Assembly (NCBI GenBank): GCA_003249645.1
Contig: QKIH01000134.1
Span: 1 to 62,280 of the forward strand
Length of the DNA stretch: 62,280 bases
Source of the DNA: Desulfobulbaceae bacterium
Lineage (GTDB): Bacteria > Desulfobacterota > Desulfobulbia > Desulfobulbales > Desulfocapsaceae
Direction of reading: 5' to 3'
Position 1 is the stretch's first letter. Each line of letters opens with the position of its first letter. This document shows positions 17,758-24,771 of this stretch, piece by piece. Made by a program: the position numbers and the translations under genes. The notes under the pieces are model-generated. The model was not told the DNA's origin and made no database searches. It saw nothing but the letters and a program-made list of their open reading frames with translations.

Positions 17758-19776
17758 ATGAACGAACCACCTGACACCCAACGACCTAACAGCCTGATAT
17801 CATCCACAATAGCTTGCAACGGCAACTGGAAGATATGCTCCTGGAATGAATCTGCTACCATACAGTTCGGCTACAAGCAGGCTGAGGTTATCGGAAGATC
17901 ACTTTCTGATTTTATTCTTTCCCCTTTTACATCAGGTGATTTCAAAACACCTCTTGAAGAACTTCTTTTCGCCTCCAAACAGCACAGTTCCAATAATGTT
18001 AAACTATACGGCCTTGCAACCGACAAAGACTTCAACACCTTTCCGGTTGAAATAATCGCTTTGGAATCTGCTATCGAAGATAACTACGTGCTGACAATCC
18101 ACGATCTTGTTGCACGCCAACAGGTCTGTGAACGATATCTCCGTGAACATGACCTGTTGCGGATTCTGCATGATATTTACCAAATCGCACTACAGCCTTA
18201 TCTGCTTAAAGAAGCACTGGAAAAGATTCTTGATTATCTGCTTTCAATAGAACAGATTAATCTGCTGCCAAAAGCTGCTATCTTTCTCCTTGACGATAGC
18301 TCCGATTCTATTTCAATAATAGCTCAGAGAGGTTTTTCTCCCAGCCAAAAGAAGGCATGCTGTACAATTGCAGGCAGTACCTGTATCTGCAATACTGCTG
18401 CAAAAAAAGGGAAAATTCAGTTTATATCCTCCATGGATGAGAATCATGGGAACACCCTTGAAGGAGTTCGTCCCCATGGCCACTATGCAGTACCAATCAA
18501 ACGAAATCAGCATGTTATCGGCGTACTCTGCCTCACGGTTAAAGATGGGGAAGAGTGTCGTGAGGACATCACGGAAATGCTTGACCGGGTAGCCGAACTG
18601 CTTGGCGGCATCATTGAAAACCAGAAAATGGATCTGCAGCTGATTAATCTGGTTAATGATCTGCGAGTCTCGATTGTCAATCTCCGTGAAGAAAAAAAAT
18701 ACTCAGAATCTATCATTCAGGGACTTCACCATGGACTGGTCGTCACCGACCTCAATGGTTACATTCAGAAATCAAACATGGTCGCACAGAATATTCTGAG
18801 CCCTTCAGGGAAGCCGATTAATCGAATGCGACTCCATGAACTCATTGGTGACAAGGCAGCCGAGGAAATAATCGTTAAACAGGTATCCATTCCTTCGGCC
18901 CGGGTTGATCATGAAATTTCTATTTCAACTGAGGCTGATACAAATATAGTTTTAAGCTTTTCCACCGTTTCACGGGAAGATTCCAAAGGGCATAAGGTTG
19001 GACTGATCATTTCATTCACGGATATTTCTGAGATTAAATACGCCAGACGGGAAATGGAGAAGATGAACCGTCTGTCAACTGTTGCAGAAATCGCCTCAGC
19101 GGTAGCGCATGAAGTAAGAAACCCCCTTGCCGGTATCAAAATCATGGCTCAATCCATTGAGGAAGACAGTTCATCTACCGGAGATCAGAATGAATGTGCC
19201 ACTCGTATCATCAAACAGGTGGACAGACTCAATGAACTTCTCTCAGAATTTTTTTCCTATGCACGTCCGGTAGTTCCTAAGAAGAGAATATTCTCAATCA
19301 TTGATGTGCTCAGGGAAATCAGCCCGCTTATCCATAGCAAACTTGAAAAAAACTATATTGAATTTGAAGAAATCTATCAGCCAAACCTGCCGCCAATCAT
19401 CGCAGATCCCAACCAGATGCAGCAGGTATTTCTTAATCTCTTTCTTAACGCCATCGATGCCATTAAACAGCACGGCAAGATACTCATTACCGCCGAAGAA
19501 TTGACCAAATCCAAACTTGCTGCAGCAAAAAAGCAACTGCCTGGTGTTCTGCAGGGTAAAAAATATGTTCAGTTCACCTTTTCAGACAACGGCACCGGTA
19601 TGAGCCCGGAAACAGCCGAAAAAGTGTTCGAGCCTTTTTTCACTACAAAAACTACAGGTGTCGGGCTCGGCATGTCGATTGTCTACAGAACGCTTAAAGA
19701 AAACGATGCTTCTATAGTGCTGAAAAGTGCTGAAGGGAAAGGCACAACATTTACCATCTACTTTTTGACACCGTAA
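17758..19776 (+). CDS. PAS/GAF sensor histidine kinase (NtrB-like)
   Basis: This is a 672-residue soluble kinase with no transmembrane segment, so it senses a cytosolic signal. In order: PAS (~20-110), GAF (~125-290, with several cysteines in KKACCTIAGSTCICN at ~200-214), a second PAS (~320-430), HisKA with the phosphorylated H451 (VAHEVRNPLAG), and a HATPase with N-box NLFLNAIDAI, G1 DNGTGMSP and G2 GLGMSI. The cysteine cluster could bind a metal or Fe-S cluster, but this is inference. Its partner, an NtrC-type activator, starts two bases after its stop, so they form one two-component operon. Confidence 0.92.
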   Translation: MNEPPDTQRPNSLISSTIACNGNWKICSWNESATIQFGYKQAEVIGRSLSDFILSPFTSGDFKTPLEELLFASKQHSSNNVKLYGLATDKDFNTFPVEIIALESAIEDNYVLTIHDLVARQQVCERYLREHDLLRILHDIYQIALQPYLLKEALEKILDYLLSIEQINLLPKAAIFLLDDSSDSISIIAQRGFSPSQKKACCTIAGSTCICNTAAKKGKIQFISSMDENHGNTLEGVRPHGHYAVPIKRNQHVIGVLCLTVKDGEECREDITEMLDRVAELLGGIIENQKMDLQLINLVNDLRVSIVNLREEKKYSESIIQGLHHGLVVTDLNGYIQKSNMVAQNILSPSGKPINRMRLHELIGDKAAEEIIVKQVSIPSARVDHEISISTEADTNIVLSFSTVSREDSKGHKVGLIISFTDISEIKYARREMEKMNRLSTVAEIASAVAHEVRNPLAGIKIMAQSIEEDSSSTGDQNECATRIIKQVDRLNELLSEFFSYARPVVPKKRIFSIIDVLREISPLIHSKLEKNYIEFEEIYQPNLPPIIADPNQMQQVFLNLFLNAIDAIKQHGKILITAEELTKSKLAAAKKQLPGVLQGKKYVQFTFSDNGTGMSPETAEKVFEPFFTTKTTGVGLGMSIVYRTLKENDASIVLKSAEGKGTTFTIYFLTP

Positions 19777-19777
19777 T

Positions 19778-21094
19778 ATGGGCGCAGTTCTTATCATCGA
19801 TGACATGGAGGACCTTCGCTTTTCACTGGCCAAAGTAGTGAAAAAAGAAGGACATACTGCTTTTACAGCCGCTTCCGGCAGTGAAGCGATAGAACTGATT
19901 AATGCCTCTATTATTGATGTTATTTATCTCGATATAGGTCTGCCTGACACCAATGGCATTGATCTGATCGGTCGCATCAGAAAAATCAATACTGATGCCG
20001 ACATTATCATGCTCACCGGTATCAATGAAGCTAAGACTGCTATAGATTCTCTGCGGGCCGGAGCCATTGACTACATCGTCAAGCCCTTTGAGCTGCTGGA
20101 GTTTAAAACCACGCTGAGACGTATTATGCAGTCAAAGCTGATGGAAAAACAGGCTCTCATCAGCCAGCAGGATCTATCTCCGGATAATCTCATTGGCACC
20201 TGCGAAAAAATGAAACCGGTTAAAGAAGCCATAAAAACCGCCTCGGAAGTTGACGCTGCTGTTCTGATTACCGGGGAAACCGGCACCGGCAAAGAGCTTG
20301 TTGCACGGGCCATTCATAACGGCTGCAAACAGAAAAGCGGTGTTTTTGTCAAAGTCGACTGCGGCACGCTTTCAGAAAACCTGATAGAATCCGAACTGTT
20401 CGGTTATGATAAAGGAGCCTTCACCGATGCACGAAGCGACAAGAAAGGACTTGTCGAAATGGCAAACGGCGGGACACTTTTTCTCGATGAAATCGGCAAC
20501 CTGCCCATTTCACTGCAGCCGAAATTACTCCGTCTGATCGAGGAATCAACCTTCAGAAAAGTTGGCGGACTCAAAGACATCACTGTTGATGTTAGAATCA
20601 TTGCCGCAACCAACGCCAACATTGAAGAAGAAATCAATAAAGGGCAGTTTCGGGAAGACCTCTACTACCGCCTCAATGTTATTCCCATTTCTCTGCCGCC
20701 GCTTCGAGAGCGCGGTGAAGATATCTTACTGCTGGCCACCTATTTTCTTCATCTGTTCAAAAAGGAACTGCGTAAACCCATACAAGGTTTCAGTTCTGCA
20801 GCAACAGAGACAATGCTGAAACATGACTGGTCGGGCAACATTCGTGAACTGCGCAATCTTATTGAACGAGAGGTTATCTTCTGTCGCAACGAATGGCTCG
20901 GTCTGGACAGCCTTCAACACCATATAAGTCACGTCAGCCTGAACAGCCAGCAGGAACTTGTCCCGCTCAAGGAAATGGAAAAACGCTATATCCAAAAAGT
21001 TCTCAAATATACTGGAAACAACAAATCAATGGCCGCGAGGATTCTTGGAATATCACGGACAACCTTACGAGATAAATTAGGTGAAATTGAATGA
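19778..21094 (+). CDS. Sigma-54-dependent response regulator (NtrC family)
   Basis: This 438-residue enhancer-binding protein has a receiver domain with phospho-acceptor D52, a AAA+ domain with Walker A GETGTGKE (166-173), sigma-54 contact loop GAFTDA (213-218) and Walker B GGTLFLDEIG (231-240), and a Fis-type helix-turn-helix at the C-terminus (AARILGISRTTL). The loop has D in place of the second G of GAFTGA, a variant that also occurs in active members. It is coupled to the histidine kinase gene two bases upstream. The strong sigma-54 promoter 155 bases downstream is its most obvious candidate target. Confidence 0.94.
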   Translation: MGAVLIIDDMEDLRFSLAKVVKKEGHTAFTAASGSEAIELINASIIDVIYLDIGLPDTNGIDLIGRIRKINTDADIIMLTGINEAKTAIDSLRAGAIDYIVKPFELLEFKTTLRRIMQSKLMEKQALISQQDLSPDNLIGTCEKMKPVKEAIKTASEVDAAVLITGETGTGKELVARAIHNGCKQKSGVFVKVDCGTLSENLIESELFGYDKGAFTDARSDKKGLVEMANGGTLFLDEIGNLPISLQPKLLRLIEESTFRKVGGLKDITVDVRIIAATNANIEEEINKGQFREDLYYRLNVIPISLPPLRERGEDILLLATYFLHLFKKELRKPIQGFSSAATETMLKHDWSGNIRELRNLIEREVIFCRNEWLGLDSLQHHISHVSLNSQQELVPLKEMEKRYIQKVLKYTGNNKSMAARILGISRTTLRDKLGEIE

Positions 21095-21096
21095 GA

Positions 21097-21145
21097 TGAT
21101 CAAAAACTGACCACCCATCCTCTATCTGATCAATTTCTGACCACC
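21097..21145 (+). repeat. Pair of 19-bp direct repeats
   Basis: TGATCAAAAACTGACCACC (21097-21115) recurs as TGATCAATTTCTGACCACC (21127-21145), 16 of 19 identical and exactly 30 bp apart. They start three bases after the NtrC-type stop and lie ~105-150 bp upstream of a sigma-54 promoter. They may be enhancer-protein sites. They also resemble the repeated termini of IS21-type elements, which would make them a transposon scar. Confidence 0.7.
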
Positions 21146-21248
21146 ACCCCCTCAGATTTTTCCTCATCAATTTTCACGACCCTCCGACCATATTACACAA
21201 CACGCTGTTTTCACACCGTATTATTATTTAATCAGCAAACAGTAACAA

Positions 21249-21264
21249 TGGCATGCAAGTTGCT
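21249..21264 (+). promoter_or_regulatory. Sigma-54 (-24/-12) promoter
   Basis: TGGCATG-CAAG-TTGCT matches the consensus TGGCAC-N5-TTGCT at nearly every position, with the required 10 bases between the GG and GC. It lies 84 bp upstream of the receiver-DUF4388-Roadblock gene and just downstream of a sigma-54 activator gene. Confidence 0.85.
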
Positions 21265-21347
21265 AAATACGTATCATAACATTCTTTGTTTTTTCACCAT
21301 TTAACCGGTTTGCCCTGCTTTAGGAGCAAACGTAACCAGGAGAGTCA

Positions 21348-22619
21348 ATGAAAAGAGTATTGGTTGTCGATGATGAAGATGATATGCTCTGGATGTTACA
21401 GAGAAATCTCAACAAAGGCATGCCAGACGTAGAAATCCTTGCGGCCAGCTCCGGTGAAGAAGCGCTAGCCATCCTCAGCGACAAAAGAGTCAATCTGGTT
21501 ATTACCGACATCAATATGCCGGGAATGAACGGACTGGATCTGCTCATTGAGATAAACAACCGCTATCCACAGACCGGGGTCATCATCATGACCGCCTATC
21601 CTTCAAGCGCTTACGAAAATGAGGCCATGATGAGCGGAAGTCTTCGCTTTATCGAAAAGCCATTCGACATCAACGAAATGCGCTCGATTGTCGAACGCAA
21701 CCTCAAGGGGGCAGAAGGATTCCAGGGAACTATTGACGGTATTGAACTGCTGGACATTGTACAGTTTAACGGTTTATCCAGAGCAACTGCAGCACTTAAA
21801 GTTACCACTGCCAATCAGGAAGGTATGATCTTTTTTAAAGATGGTGCCGTTGTTCACGCCATGTGCGACAAACTGAGCGGTGAGGATGCATTTTTCAAAA
21901 TATTGAGTTTTCAGGGTGGAACGCTCCAAAACATCAAAGGCGTAGAGCCGCCTGTTGTCAGTATTAAAAAAGGATTGGAGTCACTGCTGTTTGAAGCTGC
22001 AGTTAAAAATGACGAAGATGGTTCAGGCAGCGAAGAGGGTCCAGCCGCAACAGATGCTGAAAATGAACCTGCAACGCTGGAAGAACTCGACAGTGATCTG
22101 TTAAGCTCCACGCTTGAGAGTGCTCTAGAAGAACAGGAAGGCCCAGAAGAAACAGCCGTAACGCCTGAACCAGAGATAATTGACACAAAACCTGAACAGG
22201 AAAACAGAACTACATCTGCACAAATTGATGCAGACACTCAACAAATAGGGGATCAAGAGATGACCGAAATTCAAAAAATTCTGGCTGAATTTACTAACAT
22301 TGAAGGTGTTCACACAGCATGTCTCGTAGGTCGGGACGGTTTCTTGCTGGACAGTCTTGCAAGACAGGGCATTGATGCTGAAATGATCGGTGCTATCGCA
22401 TCCTCCGGTTTCGGTTCTGCCGAGTCTATGGGTAACCAGCTCGGTCAAGGTGAACTCAACATGACCATGCTCGAGTACCAGAACGGTCCTGTTCTTTTTG
22501 CTCCGGTCGGTGAGGAGGCTTTTCTCGTAATCGTTGCCGATCTCGAAACCAATCTGGGCTGGATTCGTCTGGCAATTAAAAAGAATTCCAAGAAGATCAA
22601 AGACGTCGCTTCTCTGTAA
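21348..22619 (+). CDS. Response regulator fused to DUF4388 and Roadblock/LC7 domains
   Basis: The 423-residue protein has a receiver domain (1-120, phospho-acceptor D54, TDINMPGMNG), a DUF4388/PatA-N-like domain (~124-205, FQGTIDGIELLDIVQFNG), an acidic Glu/Pro/Thr-rich linker (~210-300) and a Roadblock/LC7 domain (~305-423). Roadblock proteins typically form dimers and bind small GTPases of the MglA type; no MglA is in the window. The strong Shine-Dalgarno sequence and the sigma-54 promoter upstream indicate regulated expression. An internal ATG (residue 305) sits exactly at the Roadblock domain boundary with GGGGATCAAGAG upstream, so a free Roadblock product is possible. It ends at a strong terminator. 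Confidence 0.88.
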   Translation: MKRVLVVDDEDDMLWMLQRNLNKGMPDVEILAASSGEEALAILSDKRVNLVITDINMPGMNGLDLLIEINNRYPQTGVIIMTAYPSSAYENEAMMSGSLRFIEKPFDINEMRSIVERNLKGAEGFQGTIDGIELLDIVQFNGLSRATAALKVTTANQEGMIFFKDGAVVHAMCDKLSGEDAFFKILSFQGGTLQNIKGVEPPVVSIKKGLESLLFEAAVKNDEDGSGSEEGPAATDAENEPATLEELDSDLLSSTLESALEEQEGPEETAVTPEPEIIDTKPEQENRTTSAQIDADTQQIGDQEMTEIQKILAEFTNIEGVHTACLVGRDGFLLDSLARQGIDAEMIGAIASSGFGSAESMGNQLGQGELNMTMLEYQNGPVLFAPVGEEAFLVIVADLETNLGWIRLAIKKNSKKIKDVASL

Positions 22620-22646
22620 TCTTACTGGTAAAAGAATGTTCAAACA

Positions 22647-22684
22647 AAAAAAGGTCGAAGAGAGTATTCTCTTCGACCTTTTTT
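22647..22684. terminator. Bidirectional Rho-independent terminator
   Basis: An 18-bp perfect inverted repeat around a 4-base loop (core GGTCGAAGAGA) has A-runs on the left and T-runs on the right. It separates two convergent Roadblock-type genes. Confidence 0.92.
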
Positions 22685-22705
22685 ATTTCATCGCCAAACT
22701 ACAGA

Positions 22706-23104
22706 TTAATAATCGAACTGTTTCTCCAGAAAATCGGAAAACTTGGCAAACTCTACTTCATATTTTTTTATCAGCAGCCTTGCTTTTCCGAGCCACTCGT
22801 CTTTTGTCGTCATAACGAAAATAAAGAAAGGCATATCAGGCATATGACGAATAATAAAATGATATTGACTGGTCGTAACCAGTATATCATCAGTAACCTC
22901 ATCGTCAGCGAGCAGCTTGATAGCCCTGGTATTCGATTTCACGATAGAAGCCAGATAAGCCGCAGCAGCAGCCGGTTCTATACTTTTGTTCCGGCTTACT
23001 TCAGCGATTGACATTCCATCGTCAACGGTAACGACAGCAGCAGCAAGAACTCCGGGTAACTCTTCTGACATCTTTTCAATAAGAAACTGGATCTTTTTTA
23101 TCAT
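22706..23104 (-). CDS. Roadblock/LC7-like protein
   Basis: This 132-residue soluble single-domain protein has the alpha-beta pattern of Roadblock/LC7: an N-terminal helix, LPGVLAAAVVTVDDGMSIAEV as the first beta hairpin, then a helix with AAAAYLASIV and two further strands (DILVTTSQYHFIIRHM, FFIFVMTTK). The assignment is by fold pattern, so confidence is moderate. It converges on the receiver-DUF4388-Roadblock fusion gene across a shared terminator, placing two Roadblock-type proteins side by side and suggesting heterodimers. The leader shared with the divergent EamA gene is 249 bases. Confidence 0.65.
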   Translation of the reverse strand: MIKKIQFLIEKMSEELPGVLAAAVVTVDDGMSIAEVSRNKSIEPAAAAAYLASIVKSNTRAIKLLADDEVTDDILVTTSQYHFIIRHMPDMPFFIFVMTTKDEWLGKARLLIKKYEVEFAKFSDFLEKQFDY

Positions 23105-23285
23105 CTCTTTATCCGCCGTTGTGGTTTCGTCCTGCTAGTGGAAGCGTAACTACTGGATTATTTGATATAAGCTTAAAAAATAATATAGCAGTTTCCCACA
23201 GGAATGTGAACCATTCTTTTCATTTTCCATACTTAAATAGTTTCTTCTGCAAAACTGGCTCCGTCAGAGCGTAACAAAATGAAGT

Positions 23286-23314
23286 TTGACACTCCTGTCT
23301 AACCACTGTATAAA
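23286..23314 (+). promoter_or_regulatory. Sigma-70 promoter of the EamA-dtd operon
   Basis: TTGACA (23286-23291), a 17-base spacer and TATAAA (23309-23314) form a near-consensus promoter, 40 bases before the EamA start. Confidence 0.8.
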
Positions 23315-23353
23315 GCCTTTCAGCACCTCAACAACTACCACATTCAGGGACAT

Positions 23354-24265
23354 ATGGCACATCCTGGCACCTACATACTACTTGTTGTAACGATGTTTCT
23401 ATGGGGTGGTACTTTCTCCGCAGGAAGATTGCTCAGCGAAGTAATGGCACCTGCTCCCGCAGCCTTTTTGCGCTTTGCCATAGCCTCTGCAACGCTTTTT
23501 TTAGTTCTGGTCTTCAGCCGCGAAACTATCCATCGTCCAGACAAAAAAGAGCTGTTCGGTCTTACACTGCTTGGATTAACCGGCATATTTTCCTACAATG
23601 TCTTATTTTTCTACGGTCTTGCTCATATCAGTGCCGGCCGGGCCTCATTGATCATTTCGTTCAACCCATTGGCCATCACCATTCTGGCCCTTATTTTTTT
23701 CAACGAAAAACTGACACCTCTAAAACTTGGCGGCATTCTTTTGTCAATTACCGGAGCCGCCTTTGTTATCACCAACGGTCATCCTGCCACGATTTTCTCC
23801 GGGGGCTTCGGCCGCGGAGAACTCGCCCTGCTCGGCTGCGTTGTCAGCTGGGCCTTGTATACAGTTATCGGCAAAAAATTACTGGCAACAATGTCGCCGT
23901 TGAATTCGGTCTTTTACTCATCAGCCATCGGCACCCTGCTGCTTCTGGTTCCGGCTCTGTTTTCCGGTTTAACAAATCAGTTTAGAACCTTATCCGTCAT
24001 CAACTGGATTGAACTTGCCTATCTTGGGATCTTCGGCACCGCCATTGGTTTTTCCCTCTACTACCGCGGTGTGCGTACCATAGGTGCTACCAGAGCCGGA
24101 GTTTTCATCAACCTTGTTCCTGTCTTTGCCTGCCTCATTGCCTGGCTAGTCCTCAATGAAACGATCAAGCTTTCTGTACTGAGCGGAGGAGCACTGATCG
24201 TCATAGGTGTCAGTCTGGCAAATTATCAGGCCAGAGTAAAACCCCTAAAAGTCACAGGCAATTAA
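23354..24265 (+). CDS. EamA-family (DMT) transporter
   Basis: This 303-residue inner-membrane protein has ten hydrophobic helices made of two EamA repeats (~10-145 and ~155-295), the architecture of drug/metabolite exporters such as RhtA and YdcZ relatives. The substrate is unknown and could be an amino acid or metabolite. AGGGA precedes the ATG and a near-consensus promoter lies upstream. The D-aminoacyl-tRNA deacylase gene begins 17 bases after its stop, so they are probably cotranscribed. Confidence 0.9.
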   Translation: MAHPGTYILLVVTMFLWGGTFSAGRLLSEVMAPAPAAFLRFAIASATLFLVLVFSRETIHRPDKKELFGLTLLGLTGIFSYNVLFFYGLAHISAGRASLIISFNPLAITILALIFFNEKLTPLKLGGILLSITGAAFVITNGHPATIFSGGFGRGELALLGCVVSWALYTVIGKKLLATMSPLNSVFYSSAIGTLLLLVPALFSGLTNQFRTLSVINWIELAYLGIFGTAIGFSLYYRGVRTIGATRAGVFINLVPVFACLIAWLVLNETIKLSVLSGGALIVIGVSLANYQARVKPLKVTGN

Positions 24266-24282
24266 ACCAACTCATTACCAAC

Positions 24283-24732
24283 ATGCGAGCTGTCATTCAA
24301 CGATCACATCAGGCCTCTGTTACTGTAGAGGGCACAATCATCGGAGCGATCAGTTCCGGGCTGGTTGTTTTCCTCGGCATCCAGGAACAGGACAACGAAC
24401 AGACCATCAAATGGATGGCCGATAAAATCATTCATCTTCGCATTTTCGAAGATGGTGACGGGAAAATGAACAGATCACTGGCTGAAACCGGTGGCGAAAT
24501 GCTTATAGTGTCCCAATTCACACTATACGGCGACTGCAGAAAAGGCCGCAGACCAGGATATTCAGGGGCTGCAAGACCTGAGACAGCAGAGCCGCTTTAT
24601 GAAAAATTTGTTCGTTACATTGAAAATCAGGGGATTGTTACCGCTACTGGCAAATTTCAGGCATCAATGCAGGTGCAGCTTATCAATGATGGCCCGGTAA
24701 CCCTATTAATCGACTCTGATAAAACTTTTTAG
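24283..24732 (+). CDS. dtd: D-aminoacyl-tRNA deacylase
   Basis: This 149-residue homodimeric editing enzyme hydrolyses D-aminoacyl-tRNA (and glycyl-tRNA(Ala)), keeping D-amino acids out of proteins. The diagnostic motifs are [15 protein letters not shown] (the SQFTL catalytic motif, residues ~77-91) and the Gly-cisPro motif NDGPVT near the C-terminus, which enforces chirality. The length is normal. The start lacks a clear Shine-Dalgarno sequence and lies 17 bases after the EamA stop, with the M16 protease 39 bases downstream. Confidence 0.95.
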   Translation: MRAVIQRSHQASVTVEGTIIGAISSGLVVFLGIQEQDNEQTIKWMADKIIHLRIFEDGDGKMNRSLAETGGEMLIVSQFTLYGDCRKGRRPGYSGAARPETAEPLYEKFVRYIENQGIVTATGKFQASMQVQLINDGPVTLLIDSDKTF

Positions 24733-24771
24733 TCTGAAGAATATTTTAATAAAAACTTTTCAGGAAAAATT

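Noticed and set aside
17562..17774. 70-residue TTG-started ORF before the histidine kinase
   Set aside because: No Shine-Dalgarno sequence, unnatural composition, and it overlaps the kinase start in another frame.
20414..20431. GAFTDA instead of GAFTGA in the sigma-54 activator as a sign of inactivation
   Set aside because: This variant also occurs in functional enhancer-binding proteins, and Walker A and B are intact.
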